DNA from: Chromera velia
Lineage: Eukaryota > Sar > Chromeraceae
Direction: 5' to 3'
NCBI GenBank assembly: GCA_018398765.1
Contig: JAHBMJ010000973.1
Span: 64,108 to 118,816 of the forward strand
DNA: 54,709 bases
A program made the position numbers and the translations under genes. The notes beneath the pieces are model-generated. The model was not told where the DNA came from. It saw only the letters and a program-made list of their open reading frames with translations, and did not search any database. Positions 1 to 11,667 of the stretch are shown piece after piece. Numbering within the stretch: position 1 is the stretch's first letter; each line of letters begins with the position of its first letter.

Positions 1-114
1 GGAAATTTACACCTTCCCTCCTTTCTCAAACCTTCTGGTTCTTACCGAGACCTTGTGATAGCTTTGGCTTTGCTTGAGTTCCTTTTTGATCACTTCACTC
101 TTCCAAAAACCACA

Positions 115-2626
115 ATGAAGTTCCTCGCTGTCCCCGCCGCTTTCGCTGTGGCTTTCATCCAGAAGAAGGGTGCCGCTCCCGCTGCCCCTCTTACCACCTA
201 CACCTGCCCCTCTGGCTACACCCTTGAGGGCACCACCTGCTCCATAACTAAGACTGCCGCCTACATCACCTCTTCCATCCCTGACACTGAGTCTGTTCCC
301 GCCAGCTCTTTCTGCCCCAAGGTAAGTTTTGCCCGTGTCTCCTGAAGCAGAGAGGGAGCTTTTCCGGTTTATTGCTGAGATCATTTTTGACTCGTCTGTT
401 GTTTTTGTGTTATGTCTGCAGGGCTCCACCATGAACGGAGGTGCCTGCACCAAGACCGAGACTGCTGCCTACGTCTCCTCCTCCATCCCCAGGACTGAGT
501 CCGTGGCTGCCCAGGCTTACTGCCCCTCTGGCTCCTCCATGTCCGGATCCGCCTGCATCCAGACCACCTCCACCGCCAGAATTGCCTCCACTACCTCCAC
601 CCAGGAGACTCGTGCTGTCCCCGTCACGTCCACTTCCTTCGAGAAGACCCCCTTCTCTGTTCCCGTCTCCAAGCAGGTCTCCGTCCCCGGTGCCCCTACC
701 TACCCTTCTGGCTCCTCCATGGAGGGCGGTGCTTGTATTATGACTAGATCCTCCACTGAGTACTCCACTCAGTCCATCCAGACCTCCGTCAACGTCCCCA
801 CCTCTACCCCCGTCTCCTCCTCCACGTGCCCCTCCGGCATCACCATGGGTGCCGACGGCAGCTGCACCGCTACTCTCTCCTTCCAGTCCGTGGAGCAGTC
901 TGCTTCCACCAGGGCCATCCGCGTCGCCACCCTCGCCTCCAAGCCCGCCACTTACAACCTCCCCAGCATCACCCTCAGAACCGGCTCCACCTGCCCCCAG
1001 GGCTTCTCCACCCAGGCTGATGGCACCTGCGCCATCACCCTCAGAACCTCTTCCCTCGAGGCCTATTCCGTCCCCGCCTCCAGCCAGATCCCCGTGATCA
1101 CCTCCATCCCCCAGACCCTCACCCTCACCAAGCAGGTTCTTATCCCCTCCTACTCCTGCCCCGCTGGCTCCTCTGCTTCTGGCTCCGGAGAGTCAATGCG
1201 CTACACCATCTCTCTGCCTACCATCTCCCGCGTGACTGAGCAGAAGACCATCAAGCAGGCCCGCTTCGAGAAGAGACCCGTCACCGTCAACATTTCCCGT
1301 GTCGAGTCTGTCCCCGTGTACTACTGCCCCGAGGGAACCATCGAGAACTCCATGGGCGAGTGCACTGTGACCGTCACCGTCAGCAGACCCATCACTGTCT
1401 CTGAGACCCACACCATGTGCCCCACTGGCTCTGACGAGTTCGGACCCGGCTCTGCTGGTGCCGGCTCCATTGGTTCCTCCAAGGGCTACTCTGGCTGCAA
1501 ACGTGTCATCACCGCCACCGTGCCTGCCACCATGCTCCCTGGCACCCTCGGCTCCAAGGCTGGCTCTTACGCCTGCTCTGAGGGCACCGCCACCATCGGT
1601 GAGGGTCCCTCCATGACCTGCGCTACCCAGACCTACGAGGACATCCCCATGGAGACCTACACCACCACCTCCATCTCCTATGAGTCCTCCACCGTCACTG
1701 AGACTGTCCCCAAGCTCTACAAATATGAGACCCGCACTGTGACTGAGACCGCCACCACCGAGGAGGTCTTCACCGCTTATGATGACATCGTTATGGAGGT
1801 AGAGTCTGTCAGACCCTCGACTTACACTGAGGCCGTCCCCACCCTTGTCTTTTACTCCACTGCTACCATCTCCGAGACCGTGACTGGGTCCAACGACCAC
1901 GTTGACTACCTCTCTTGCTCCTCTGCTGGTGCTTCCTCTGGCGCCTTCTTCGGCGGTGCCGGTGCCTCTGGCTGCCTCTCTGAGACCAAGTACAGAGTTG
2001 TGACTAACTCTTACCTCGAGACCGTCCCTGCCGTCGCCACCTACTTCACTGAGGATGGATTCGAGACCACCACCGTCCAGGAGACCGAGCAGGTCTACGA
2101 GACCCGCTCCATCCCTGAGACTTCCTACTCTGTGGCCACTTCCTACAACACCGAGTCTGTTGCCCTCAACACTCTCGTTAAGTACTCCACTACTTACCAG
2201 CCCCAGTCCTGCTCTGGCAGCGGCTCCGGCTTCAGCTTCGGATCTGGCTCCGCTTCCGGCTTTGTTTGCGCCACCAGAGTCGTGTCTTCCTCTGTCCCCA
2301 TGACTGAGACCGTCTCCTTCATCCCTTCTTACACCACCCAGACCGTCTCTGAGACTGCCCACTCTGAGAGACTCTCCACCGTTGAGAACAAGTCCACCAT
2401 AACTGTTCAGGAGATGGGATTCCGTATGGAGTCCACCTCTGAGACTGTTGCTCCCGTTACCACCTACCGCACTGAGTCCTCTATCTCCTACTCCTGCCCC
2501 GCCGGCACTATGGACTCTGGCTCTGCCTGCGTCTCCACTATCTCCGTCCCCATGGAGTCTTCCTGCCCCTCTGGCTCCTCTGCCTCCGGCGCTGGCTGCA
2601 CCAGAACCACCTTCACTCAGGTCTAG
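115..2626 (+). CDS. Secreted Cys-module protein, oocyst-wall-protein-like
   Basis: Two exons, 115-321 and 422-2626, joined in phase 0 across a 100-base GT-AG intron (gtaagt...ctgcag), encode 803 residues. The start MKFLAVPAAFAVAF looks like a signal peptide. The body repeats about 14 modules of the form C-P-x-G-(S/T)-x5-8-C, for example CPSGYTLEGTTC, CPSGSSMSGSAC and CPAGTMDSGSAC, separated by Ser/Thr/Val-rich stretches containing TESV or TETV. This resembles the CPxG...C motifs of apicomplexan oocyst wall proteins, so an extracellular wall or cyst-coat role is inferred. Several modules have lost one cysteine (the TYPSGSSMEGGAC copy lacks the first). The intron splits module two between CPK and GST. 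Codon use is strongly C-ending, unlike the other genes, which suggests high expression. An in-frame TAG ends the ORF at 2624-2626, but module-bearing sequence continues in frame to a TAA at 2774-2776. The oocyst-wall link is by motif only. Confidence 0.72.
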
Positions 2627-2776
2627 TCCTGCCCCGCTGGCTACACTGACACCGGCTCTGCCTGCATCACCATTGCCACTGTCCCTGCCACCCCCGTCAC
2701 CATGGCTGCCCCCACCCCCACCAAGTACTCCGCTCCCACTAAACACTCCCGCCGTCATGGCCACAAGCACGACTAA
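2627..2776 (+). other. In-frame continuation after TAG, one further Cys module
   Basis: After the TAG at 2624-2626 the same frame stays open for 49 codons to a TAA at 2774-2776. It encodes another complete module (SCPAGYTDTGSAC) and a basic His/Lys/Arg-rich tail ending HGHKHD. The preserved module and identical C-ending codon bias show that this was, or is, coding sequence. It could be a recent nonsense change (CAG to TAG is one step), an assembly error, or a readthrough extension. Confidence 0.7.
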
Positions 2777-4465
2777 GCGCCCAGTCTCAGGCTCGATTCG
2801 TGCGCAAGGCGTGTGGAGAAGGATCCTTAGAACAGACTGAATGCGGTGATCTGAGCTTAAGAACTGGCGGGAAAACGGTGTGACGTTCCTGTCATGACAT
2901 CTGTATCAGATGCGGCCTCTTCATCAGTCTTGTCTCTGCTGGTGCCTTTGTTGGTGTGTCCTCAAAGTTGCTTGGATGTGAAATGGTGTGGTATGTCCGT
3001 TAATATTCGAATGAGGTTTCTTCCATCGTCGATCGAATATTTTTTTTATAGATGAGATGAGTCGGCTGCGTGTCCTTCTAAAAAGGTGCATGTTGCACCT
3101 TGTGTCTCTGTTTTCAGTCATGTCGTCTCTAGTGTTGTCTGGATCCCTTTTTGCAAATGACTCTGAATCTAAATTGAATGAATTGAGGTGGTCAAAGCCG
3201 GCAAGCCAACCTCTTGCCGGGCTCTTGGGCTCTGACTAATCCATGTGATGAAATGCCTGTTTATAGGCCATGATAGCATAAAATTTAGGTTTTTAAGGAC
3301 TAGTTTAAAGAATACTTCTAAAAGTGTTAGTGTGTACGCTAAGCAACGAATTGGAATCAGCTAGACAGTGCCTAGGACAGTACTTGTAATATATGGCTGT
3401 CAGTGTATCATAGGTTTACAAAATGTAGTCGTGGTTACAAAGCGGAGTTGTGTAAACTAGCGTGCAAAAAGATTGTCTAGAAGATTGTGTGGATGCTGCT
3501 ATACAGTGTTATGATGTTTTTATAAGATCAGGATGGGATTACGATAATAGGATTTATGTTCTGGACTCCTCTGCGGTCCACTGCTAGAGCCAGTCTACGG
3601 TAGGCCAAAATCGTATGTAAAAATATTGGAGATACTCAAAATTTTATAGAGATCTCCAAATCTCCAAACATCTCTAACAATTTTTTTAGAAATCTTTTTA
3701 GATGGAATATGTCAGATCAAATAAAGCTCAAAAAATCTTAAAAACATGATTGGCATGCTTAGTTTCACCTTAAATTATTTCACCTGGAGTTTTATTAGGA
3801 ACACTAGATAAAACTAGAAATAGAACATCCTATCAAATGATAGATCGAATATAAAAAAGGTGCTCTAAATATCAGATTTGGATATTCAAACTATTTTTAG
3901 AAAGATCTAGAAAGATTTAAAGCTCCAAACCATCTCTATCATATTAGGATTTGCTATAGTTATAATTTAATTAAAGATCATATTAAAAGATGATGAAATC
4001 CTAAGCAGCATAATACTTCTCTAATTTACTCTACTGTTGTTTAGCAATATGTTCATCATAATTATTCCTGTAAAACCTCTTTTGAATTAAATATTTAATT
4101 TATATAGAGTTTGAATCTATGGTATATGCACGTGAAAGATTTTTAAAGAGAATTAAAACATAAACTAGAACATAGATTATTTGGAAAAAGATTTGTTATA
4201 GAAGTCACGGTCACTTACGATCCAGCATTTGAATAAATCGCGGACCGAAAGGTTTATGTATTGACTGATTGGGTTGTCTAAACCAAGCGTAAGGAAAGAC
4301 AAAAAATTCACAGCAGGTTGAATAAAATGCTGAAAATTTGAATGGCACGCAGACTTCATCAACTACTCGGTTTCCACCAGGTGACTCTCACCCCCCCGTT
4401 ATGCTTCTTTGATGTGTGCATTGATGAGTTTGCCCCTCCCTTTGATGCACTCGTCAGTGCTTCTT
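2777..4465. other. AT-rich intergenic block
   Basis: Past about 2.9 kb the composition becomes AT-rich with many stops in all frames. No credible exon is seen. The first part is presumably the 3' UTR of the wall-protein gene. The remainder holds short AT-rich words, with related tctccaaa-type words repeated around 3640-3670, but no clear transposon ends. Confidence 0.5.
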
Positions 4466-7400
4466 TCACACCGAATCCCCAGCCGCACGGCCCGAATGAT
4501 TCAGGCCCACTCCACTACTACCGGGGCCCCGGCCTTGTTTCTTTCCAGCACCGAGCAGCAGTCGCGAGAGGGGGGAACGAGGGCGTGACACTCCTCGTGT
4601 CTCATCGGGATCCTCTGCGCGGTCTGCCGAAGATGAATTGGGTTCTTGGGGGATTTCTATAATGATCTCTCCGCTTCCCTGTTCTGTCCGAGGAAAATCG
4701 GAGACGTCCGGTTCCCTTCCTTCCCTCTGACGGACTCCTCCGCCACTCTCGACCGCCCTTCCATCCCCCGACCTTTCCCTATCAGACCTTTGTGCATCTC
4801 CACTTCTGACAGATGCCCCCGCAATATGTGAAGACGTCAAATGGGGATTGTCAAACCGATCCGGAAGATCTGTAGGCGAAACAAATCTTCCTTCCCGTCT
4901 CCCCCCACTACCTCTCGGGCCTACAGACAATATTGAAACGCCCTTTTTGTCTATCTCATTTCTTCCAGAACTCGCTTCCATCTCTTCACTTGGGCTCGTA
5001 CCCCCCCCTTGCCATGTAAATCTCTTCAGCGCCATCAACAATTTTTCACGTGTTGTTAAAGTTCTCATCCCCCCCCGCGTTCTCACTGCCCGATCCCTCA
5101 CCCGTTGTCCTAGAGGTGCAACACGCGGAAGTGCTCTCTGGGGCTTTTGCATTCGACGTCGCGATGGACTCGTACCTTCGTTTGCCTCTGCCACCCCTCC
5201 CCTCTGTCTACCGGCTGTGTGTGATGGGTTCTCATGGAGACGGGAGGAGGAAGAGGAAGAAGAAGCGTGAGGGGGACCGCCTAGGTCAACACGGGAGGAG
5301 GGACCAGGGGACGGCCCCGAGTCTCCAGACCCAGAACAAGAGGGTCCGATGACCCGGACAGAAAAGCCCCCGGCCTGTCTCTCTTCTGCTGACGGAGTCT
5401 GTGTTCTATTTCTTCCCCCCCTTGTGGCTAAAACCCAATCTGGTCTCCATTGTGGATACTCAGAGAGATATGGAGGTCTTATACTTTGAAAACCCTCTCC
5501 TCCCTCTCCCCCCTCCTCTTCCTCTTCTTCTGTTTGACTACTGAGCTCTTCCTGCATGCTCCGGAGGGAACTTGGGGATTCTTGGCGCGACACCTCCGAG
5601 TCGGTAGCAGCAGGTCTGCTGCTGCTGTTGTCACTTCTTCGGTCAGGAGTCTCAGAGAAGGGGGAGCTGTGAAGGGAATTCTGCTGCAAACTTTCTTCTC
5701 TCAGTTTTCGGCAAGAAGTTCGGGGAAGGGATACCGAGCCGTTCGACTCTTCTGAGTAGCGCGTCTGAAACAGAACTTCCTCAACCTCCAGCTCATTACC
5801 CCCCTCCTCAAAACCCCCCCCATGTTCTCTATTTTGTTTTTTAAAAATTTGTTTTTCAATGCCAGTCTCAAAGACCTTCTTACTTTCAATTCTTACCTCC
5901 CCCCTCTCTGCAGACTCGGCCATTTCAGAAAACGACAACACAGATGAAACGGGCAGCGAAGAACACGAAGGAGCAGACCGACCGTGCTCCTCTGCCCGTG
6001 TCATATCTGGACGACCCCTTCTCCCCCCCCTACCCTGAGGTTCCTCAGCATCTGCTGGGTGGTGTGACGTCATCTCACGAAGCACCCCTTTTACCTCCTG
6101 ACCCCCTCCCTCCCCCCCTGCATTCAGAGGTAAAGCCCAGCTACAGACTCGATCTAAAGCGACAGAGTCTACACCGTGGCTCCCTGCCGATCCTCTCTTG
6201 TCTCTCTCTGTGCCTGTGCTGGGGGGCGATTGTCTTCGTTGAGCGGAACTAGGCGACACACGAGAGAGAGTCTCGGCTGAAAAAGGAGAGCGTTGAGAGG
6301 GAACCCTAGCGTTTGGAGACGGTAGTGCGGTATCTGAGTCAGGCACAAGCGGCACACCCTCAATCGACCCGGCACTTCCGAGTCTGTGCTGCGCTGCTTC
6401 GTCTTCCTCCTCTCCCCCTTCTCCTTCTTCCTCCTCCCTGTCGCCATCTGGGCCGAATTCCCTTAGTGCCTTTTGGACTTTGTAGGGATTCAAGGAGTCT
6501 GCCCCCCCTCCTAGGTTATCTCCTGAAGCGACGGACTGGGGACTTGAGTAGTTCCCCGGACGGCGGAGATGTTCCACCGCATCCTCAAAGAACTGCAGAG
6601 TGGCAGAAAGCAACGGAGAGATGAAAAGAGGGACAGAAAAGTCAACAAAAAAGAGAGAGAGAGATGCAGCCGGTGTGGGCCAGGAGAAAGGGTCTCAGGA
6701 TGGAGGGATGGAAGGATGGAGAGAACAGTGCAACGAAGATAAGAAAGGGGAAAAAAATGGGGATTGAAAAATGTAGGCTCGGCAACACAACAGAAATAGA
6801 TTAATGAGACGGAGAAGGAAGGGGTGCCCTCAAAAGAAGAACCTGTTTTGTTTGCATGTCTCTTCGTCTCTCCCTGTGTGCATGCCAGTGGATGGGGGGG
6901 TTGGTGTTTCTCTACCGGTATGTATCTGTTAGCGCCTTTCCTTGTCCCTCACTTGGTATCTCTGTGTCTTTCTGTTCGTCTGCCTGTTTCCAATTTAACC
7001 GGAAGAACATAAACCTGCTTGGCCGTATTGCTAGTGGCTTGTGTGTTCACTGATCGACTCACCACTGCGTCTTGCCAGAGCAGCTTCTTTGCCGACAGCT
7101 GCAAGAGAGACACAAACAAACGGGGTCGGGAAGAAAAATGCAATCATGGAAGCCAAATCGGGCAGGCAGGCAGGCAGGCAGGCAGGCAGGCCGAGAGAAA
7201 AATAAATCAAAGCCGTGGTTTGCCAATATAGAACCTTTGGAACAGGAAAGGAAGAGAAAGCGTGGGGGAGAAAGAAAGTTTAAACTCTACTATCAGAGGA
7301 TACTGAGTGCTGTATTCATTCATTCACTTACTGACTCACCCCGTTCTCACTGCTGTCGGGGAACAAGGAGAGGTAATTCCACGAAACGGCATGGATCCTG

Positions 7401-10400
7401 TACGCACACAGACAGACAGACAGGCAGAGAGACAGACAGACAGACAGACAGAGACACAAAAGGAATCAAGGTTCAGCGACGGCCATTCTCAATTGCAAAC
7501 AGGAACCGTAACAAAAGCACATGTCAAAAGACAAAAAAAGGAGGGGACAGGGCTGCTGAGTGCCCCATTAATTCAAACGGACACAACATATGCCATGCGA
7601 GTAAAAGCAAATAACAGGAAAACAGGTGAGGTCACAGAGAAGAGAGAAACAAAACGGCAGGCTACGCAGCGAAAAGAGACTCCGAAACGAAGGAGAAGTT
7701 TGCTGACTTTTGTACGACTTCGTCCATGATCATCCTGCAGCAGGGTGTGCATTGGAGAAAATAAGCAATGAGTCAATGAATCAAGGAATTGTTCAGTTGA
7801 GCAGCCATTACTCTATCAATCAGTCACTTACTTACTCAACCGATGAATCAAGTGGGCAGGAAGGCAAAGAAAAGGAGAGGAAGGCATGCGACTTAAGAAA
7901 AAGGATCAATCACACATAATCTAAAAATGTATCGAAGGAAGAAAAGGACACGCTGATTGATTGAGCAAAGGTCATTCACAGGGAACGAAAGCAACAGAAC
8001 GAAGAGGTGTCAAATGGTGAAAGAGGAAATGGAACATGCGTATGGAATCATAGGAATAGCCGCATTTTAGTGAACGGCTCTCGATCTAGTTTTCGTCCCT
8101 ACAAAACACAAAAAAAAAGCTACGCACCTGGTTACGAAGTGCCGCACTCTTGCGAGAACGATCGCCTGCAGACTCAGTCAGTCAGTCACTCAATGAGTCA
8201 GTCAGTCAATGAGTCAGTCAGTCAGTCAGTCAGTCAGTCAGTCAGTCAGTCAATGAGTAGAAGAAACAGGGAAGGAAAAAAATCCCGGAAAAGAAAGACG
8301 ACAGAGGAAGAATCAAGAATAAGAAAAAGAGGGGAGAGAAATGCCAGGAAAGAACTGAGGAGAGAGGGACTGGCGAAAGGAATGAATGAATGAATGAATG
8401 AATGAATGAAGGAAGGAAGGACAACAAGATCAGAAACACAGGTTGCTCGACATAAACATGCGATTGGATCAGACACACAGACAAGAATTTCGTTTTCCGT
8501 CTTTGTCTTCCCGGTTTCACGATACCCCTAGGTTTCCTTCCAAAAGTGTTTTCTTGTTTGACTGAGAGAGAATCAGTATGACTTGCCCAGGAGAGACCGC
8601 CAAGAAAGGTGAAAGAAAAACTCATCAAGCCACAAAGAGCTCTCCTTGCGGGATAAGTTAAGACGAAGGAAGAGATTGAAAGGGAGACGGAAGGAGCTCA
8701 ACATTTATGCATGTTAGATGGCACCTATCCACCCATCCACCCATCCATCCATCCATCCATCCATCCACCCATCCAACCAACCAACCAACCAACCAACCAT
8801 CCATCCAACCAACCAACCAACCAACCAACCAACCAACCAACCAACCAACCAACCGTAATTGTGAGGACCAGAAGGTCGATGCCGATGCTTAAAAGAGCCC
8901 ACCTACAAGAACGAATAGTCAATCGATTCATCAGTGAGAACACATCGAGGAAACCAGACACCGTATATGAGTTCAGCTGTTGTACATAAATTGCATCCAG
9001 GCGTCTCTACTTTTTTTTGCCTGTCAACTTGCGGTGACTGTCACGTCAGTAAGGGTTTTCCTCGCGAATCTATTTTCTTTTGACCTCTCTCTGTCCGTTT
9101 TCTGCTGCAGAAGACTGCTGTCGAGTCGGTGAATGGGGCGACTTCATTCTCCCAGAGCAGCTTTACGAAGTTGAAGAGGAGCAGAAGGAGACTCACTGGT
9201 GCATAAAGTTTGATAGGGCGTACACCGATGAGAGCTCGATTGTAGCCTGCAAGTGCAGATTTATTTGAAGAAAATATTCTTTTGAACGAGAAAACATGGA
9301 AAATGAAGAGAAAAGAGACTTTTAAGACACGGTGCTCAAGGGACGAATGATGACGGGTGGTGTCAAATCGGAGAGGCGGATAAACCGGTAGAGCGCAGAG
9401 ACCGGCACAAACGTTTTTCATATCTCTAAGTAGACCCGAATTTACAATTGAGCTTGGTAAATACCAACACATGAATCCTTTGAGAGAAGGTGTTGCACCC
9501 TAAAAACGTGTATCCAGGACTCACAGAGACTCACAGGCAGTGAGAAGGAAGGCAAGACAGCAAACGAAGATGATCAATTAATCGCCCTTTATCTAGGATG
9601 ACTGACAAAGACAAGACTGAATGTTACGCTTTGGGGAAAGTAGGCCCCAGCATGAGATGCCTCGTGGTCGAGCATGTCCATGATGGAGCTGTAGCTGATC
9701 CATGCGTAGGAGGCGAAACGGAAAATCATGAACCAGCGAAGAAACCAGTTCCCTTCCGTGTCCCTGCGCATACAGAACCAGGCAGCAGACATTTGTTTGA
9801 CATTTCAGCAACAAACAAGCAAGGACGCCCAAAAGAAAACGAGGGAATGATGTCCCGCTTGCCTCTCACACATCTCTGCCTTGTTCACAGAGGAAGGGAA
9901 AGTTCTCTCTCTCTCTCTCACCAGGACAGAAAGATACACAAAAAAAGGCATCGACGATGCCGTCAATACAGAAACGGATAGACACACAAAGACACAGAGA
10001 GTACGGAAGGGGCAAGGACAGATCAGTTACGGCTTTCCTTTTCTTCTTTTCTCTTCTCCCATTGACTGACTGACTGACTGACTGACTGACTGACTGACTG
10101 ACTGACTGACTGAGTGAGTGACTGACTGACTGACTGACTGACTGACTGACTGACCAGTCAATGATGAGACTGGAGAGAGACACCACAGCTGATGCCGCGA
10201 CGACCAAGAAAAGAAGGATTGTCAGTTGGCGGTTCACAAGACCGACCCACTCATCTAACCTGAAAGCATAAACATAGCGAAGGGCGAAAGTAATGAGGAG
10301 GAGGCGATGGCAGAGATTCTCCTTCTTTTTTTCTTTAAGCGCAGAATGGACAATCGCAAATTGTGTGTCCTCTGCCCGCTTGCTCCTCTACAACCTGCTC

Positions 10401-10511
10401 GTCTACTTACAGTACGTTCTTGTTACACGCCAACATATACGTCTGTAATTCACAACTACTTTGTATGCCCACGTTTGCCTGTATGCATCTGTGTGACTCT
10501 GTCTGTCAGTC

Positions 10512-10544
<33 letters not shown>

Positions 10545-11667
10545 TGTCTGCCTGCCTGCTTGCTTGCTTGCTTGACTGCACATGAAATGAAGATGAGACG
10601 AAAAAATTAAGCATTTAGTCTGTTGATCTATCTGTCTATCCGATTTCTGGCTTGGTTTTCCATTTCAGTGTAGGTGTCAAGCTGGCTGGCTGTACGGCTA
10701 GCTAGCTGGCTGGGTCGCTTTGTGGCGGATCGCCCGTGATGGTCTCTCTTCCCTCTATTTCTTTCTAATGCATGTCCCCCTTCCGTCTGGCTGATCTCCG
10801 CCCACCCTTCTGCTTTGCTACCTGGCCACTGCCCTGTCTGCATGGACCCCTCTATATTTGCGCTCTACTCTCTCTCTGTCCGGCAGTCGGCGCGTCGCCA
10901 CATGCACCAACCAAACTGGTTGTTGCACATTCTCTTTGCCCCCTCCTCTGCTTGGCTGCTTTTCTATTCCTGAGCCTACCGTCCTTCATGAATACTTGTC
11001 TGTGTGTCTGCCCGCTTTCCTGTCGTCTTGTTTGCCAATGCGCTCGGCCAGCACCCAATGCAATCTTTTGATTTTCGGATGTGCTGTCGGCCTGTGTGTC
11101 TGCCGGTCTGCCTCGTGTACTGCCTACCTGTATGCGTGATTGCATGGGCTCTCCTACGAATGCACGTGCATTTTGCCAAACAGTCCACGACGATGCAAAA
11201 TTTCTTCCAAGAGACTGCGGAAGGCAGAGGTCATTCATTCATCCGGCTGAGCAAGCAATCGCAAGACTGCTTTCCTCTACTTCTTGCAGAACTCGTGAGA
11301 AATTTACGTACCACTTGTGCAAGCCTGTACCATTCCTGCTGTCAAGCACTAAGCTGACTGACCAGTATTCCCTTTCTGGTAGGGAAAGGCTGTTGAACTC
11401 CTCTAAGCTAAAGTAGAATCCGACATTGAAGATCGACGAGTGCCTCTTCTCTTTGTGCATCCCCCTAATGCCCCTAGACTCTCCTAGGGCGATGCTCATG
11501 GGGACATATCGACCTCCATTCTTCTCAGACTCCCTTTCCGAAGGCTCGCTGAGGGAGTCTGCCCCCAGCCCAGCAGATTGCATCTTCGAGAGAGCTTTCC
11601 GCTTCGGGGTCAGCATGGACACCCGTTTCTTCATCGCCACTCCAACCGCCCTTCCTCCCCCCTTCAT
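4466..11667 (-). CDS. Multi-exon membrane protein with long acidic/Ser-rich cytosolic tail
   Basis: Unrecognised family. Exons, read on the minus strand: A 11667-11308 (ATG start, ends HKWY before gtaaat), B 11214-11128 (ends SRIQ before gtaggc), C 10259-10155, D 9763-9618, E 9246-9197 and F 6592-4466. C-D join in phase 2, D-E in phase 1 and E-F in phase 0, each restoring an open frame. B ends in phase 0 and C needs phase 2, so a small exon between 11127 and 10260 is missing from the model. C holds a clear membrane helix ([20 protein letters not shown]). D reads [16 protein letters not shown], probably also membrane-associated. F (708 residues) is disordered, with Glu/Asp runs and many Ser, Arg and Pro. 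It starts straight after a good acceptor (tttctgccactctgcag), and no ATG lies near its 5' end. Channel or receptor-like topology is only a guess. Confidence 0.5.
7161..7192. repeat. (GGCA)n microsatellite
   Basis: About eight uninterrupted copies of GGCA on the plus strand, within the long intron of the minus-strand gene, so TGCC in the sense direction. Confidence 0.95.
7404..7453. repeat. (GACA)n microsatellite
   Basis: Interrupted GACA array with GGCA and GAGA variants, in the same intron. The sense direction reads TGTC. Confidence 0.9.
8173..8255. repeat. (AGTC)n microsatellite
   Basis: AGTC array interrupted by AATG variants, about 80 bases, intronic. Confidence 0.92.
8379..8422. repeat. 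(GAAT)n/(GAAG)n microsatellite
   Basis: About eight GAAT units turn into GAAGG units, intronic. Confidence 0.9.
8727..8854. repeat. (CATC)n and (CAAC)n compound microsatellite
   Basis: ATCC/ACCC units followed by CAAC units with one short return to CATC, about 128 bases. Because all frames are open it produces spurious Thr/Asn/Gln/Pro or Gly/Trp/Leu ORFs on both strands. Confidence 0.95.
10063..10158. repeat. (TGAC)n array abutting a splice donor
   Basis: About 24 units of TGAC on the plus strand with one TGAG variant. On the minus (sense) strand it reads GTCAGTCAGT and begins exactly at the donor of exon C (10154), so each unit offers a GTCAGT donor hexamer. Confidence 0.93.
10512..10575. 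repeat. (TG)n followed by (TGCC/TGCT)n
   Basis: About 14 TG repeats followed by TGTC, TGCC and TGCT tetranucleotides, in non-coding DNA between exons B and C of the membrane-protein gene. Confidence 0.9.

Larger units (their letters stand above)
6593..9196 (-). other. 2.6-kb intron dense in tetranucleotide arrays
   Basis: This is the intron between exons E and F of the minus-strand membrane-protein gene. It starts with a strong donor (gtgagt, read on the minus strand at 9196) and ends with tttctgccactctgcag. It contains GGCA, GACA, AGTC, GAAT/GAAG, CATC and CAAC arrays, listed separately. No other exon stands out. Confidence 0.45.

Noticed and set aside
2621-2627. Six-base gtctag as an intron removing the in-frame TAG
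   Set aside because: Far below any workable intron length; nonsense change or readthrough is more likely.
1193-2770. Long Gly/Ser/Asp-rich open frame on the minus strand opposite the wall-protein gene
   Set aside because: It is the mirror of a C-ending, Ser/Thr-rich coding strand. The plus frame has a signal peptide, a clean intron and Cys modules; the minus frame has only low-complexity sequence.
4342-6624. Several plus-strand ORFs of 100-140 codons opposite the acidic exon
   Set aside because: They overlap one another in different frames, have no splice partners and mirror the long minus-strand exon.
8171-8258. Possible CRISPR-like direct repeats
   Set aside because: Pure 4-bp slippage array without spacers; eukaryotic intron context.
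8711-8989. Thr/Asn/Gln/Pro repeat ORFs over the CATC/CAAC array
   Set aside because: Open in several frames on both strands purely because of the tetranucleotide repeat; no splice or start context.
9080-9268. Plus-strand frame with [20 protein letters not shown], looking like an exon
   Set aside because: The minus strand at the same place has a strong acceptor and donor (ttgcag at 9247, gtgagt at 9196) and joins exons D and F in phase. The plus frame has no partner exon.
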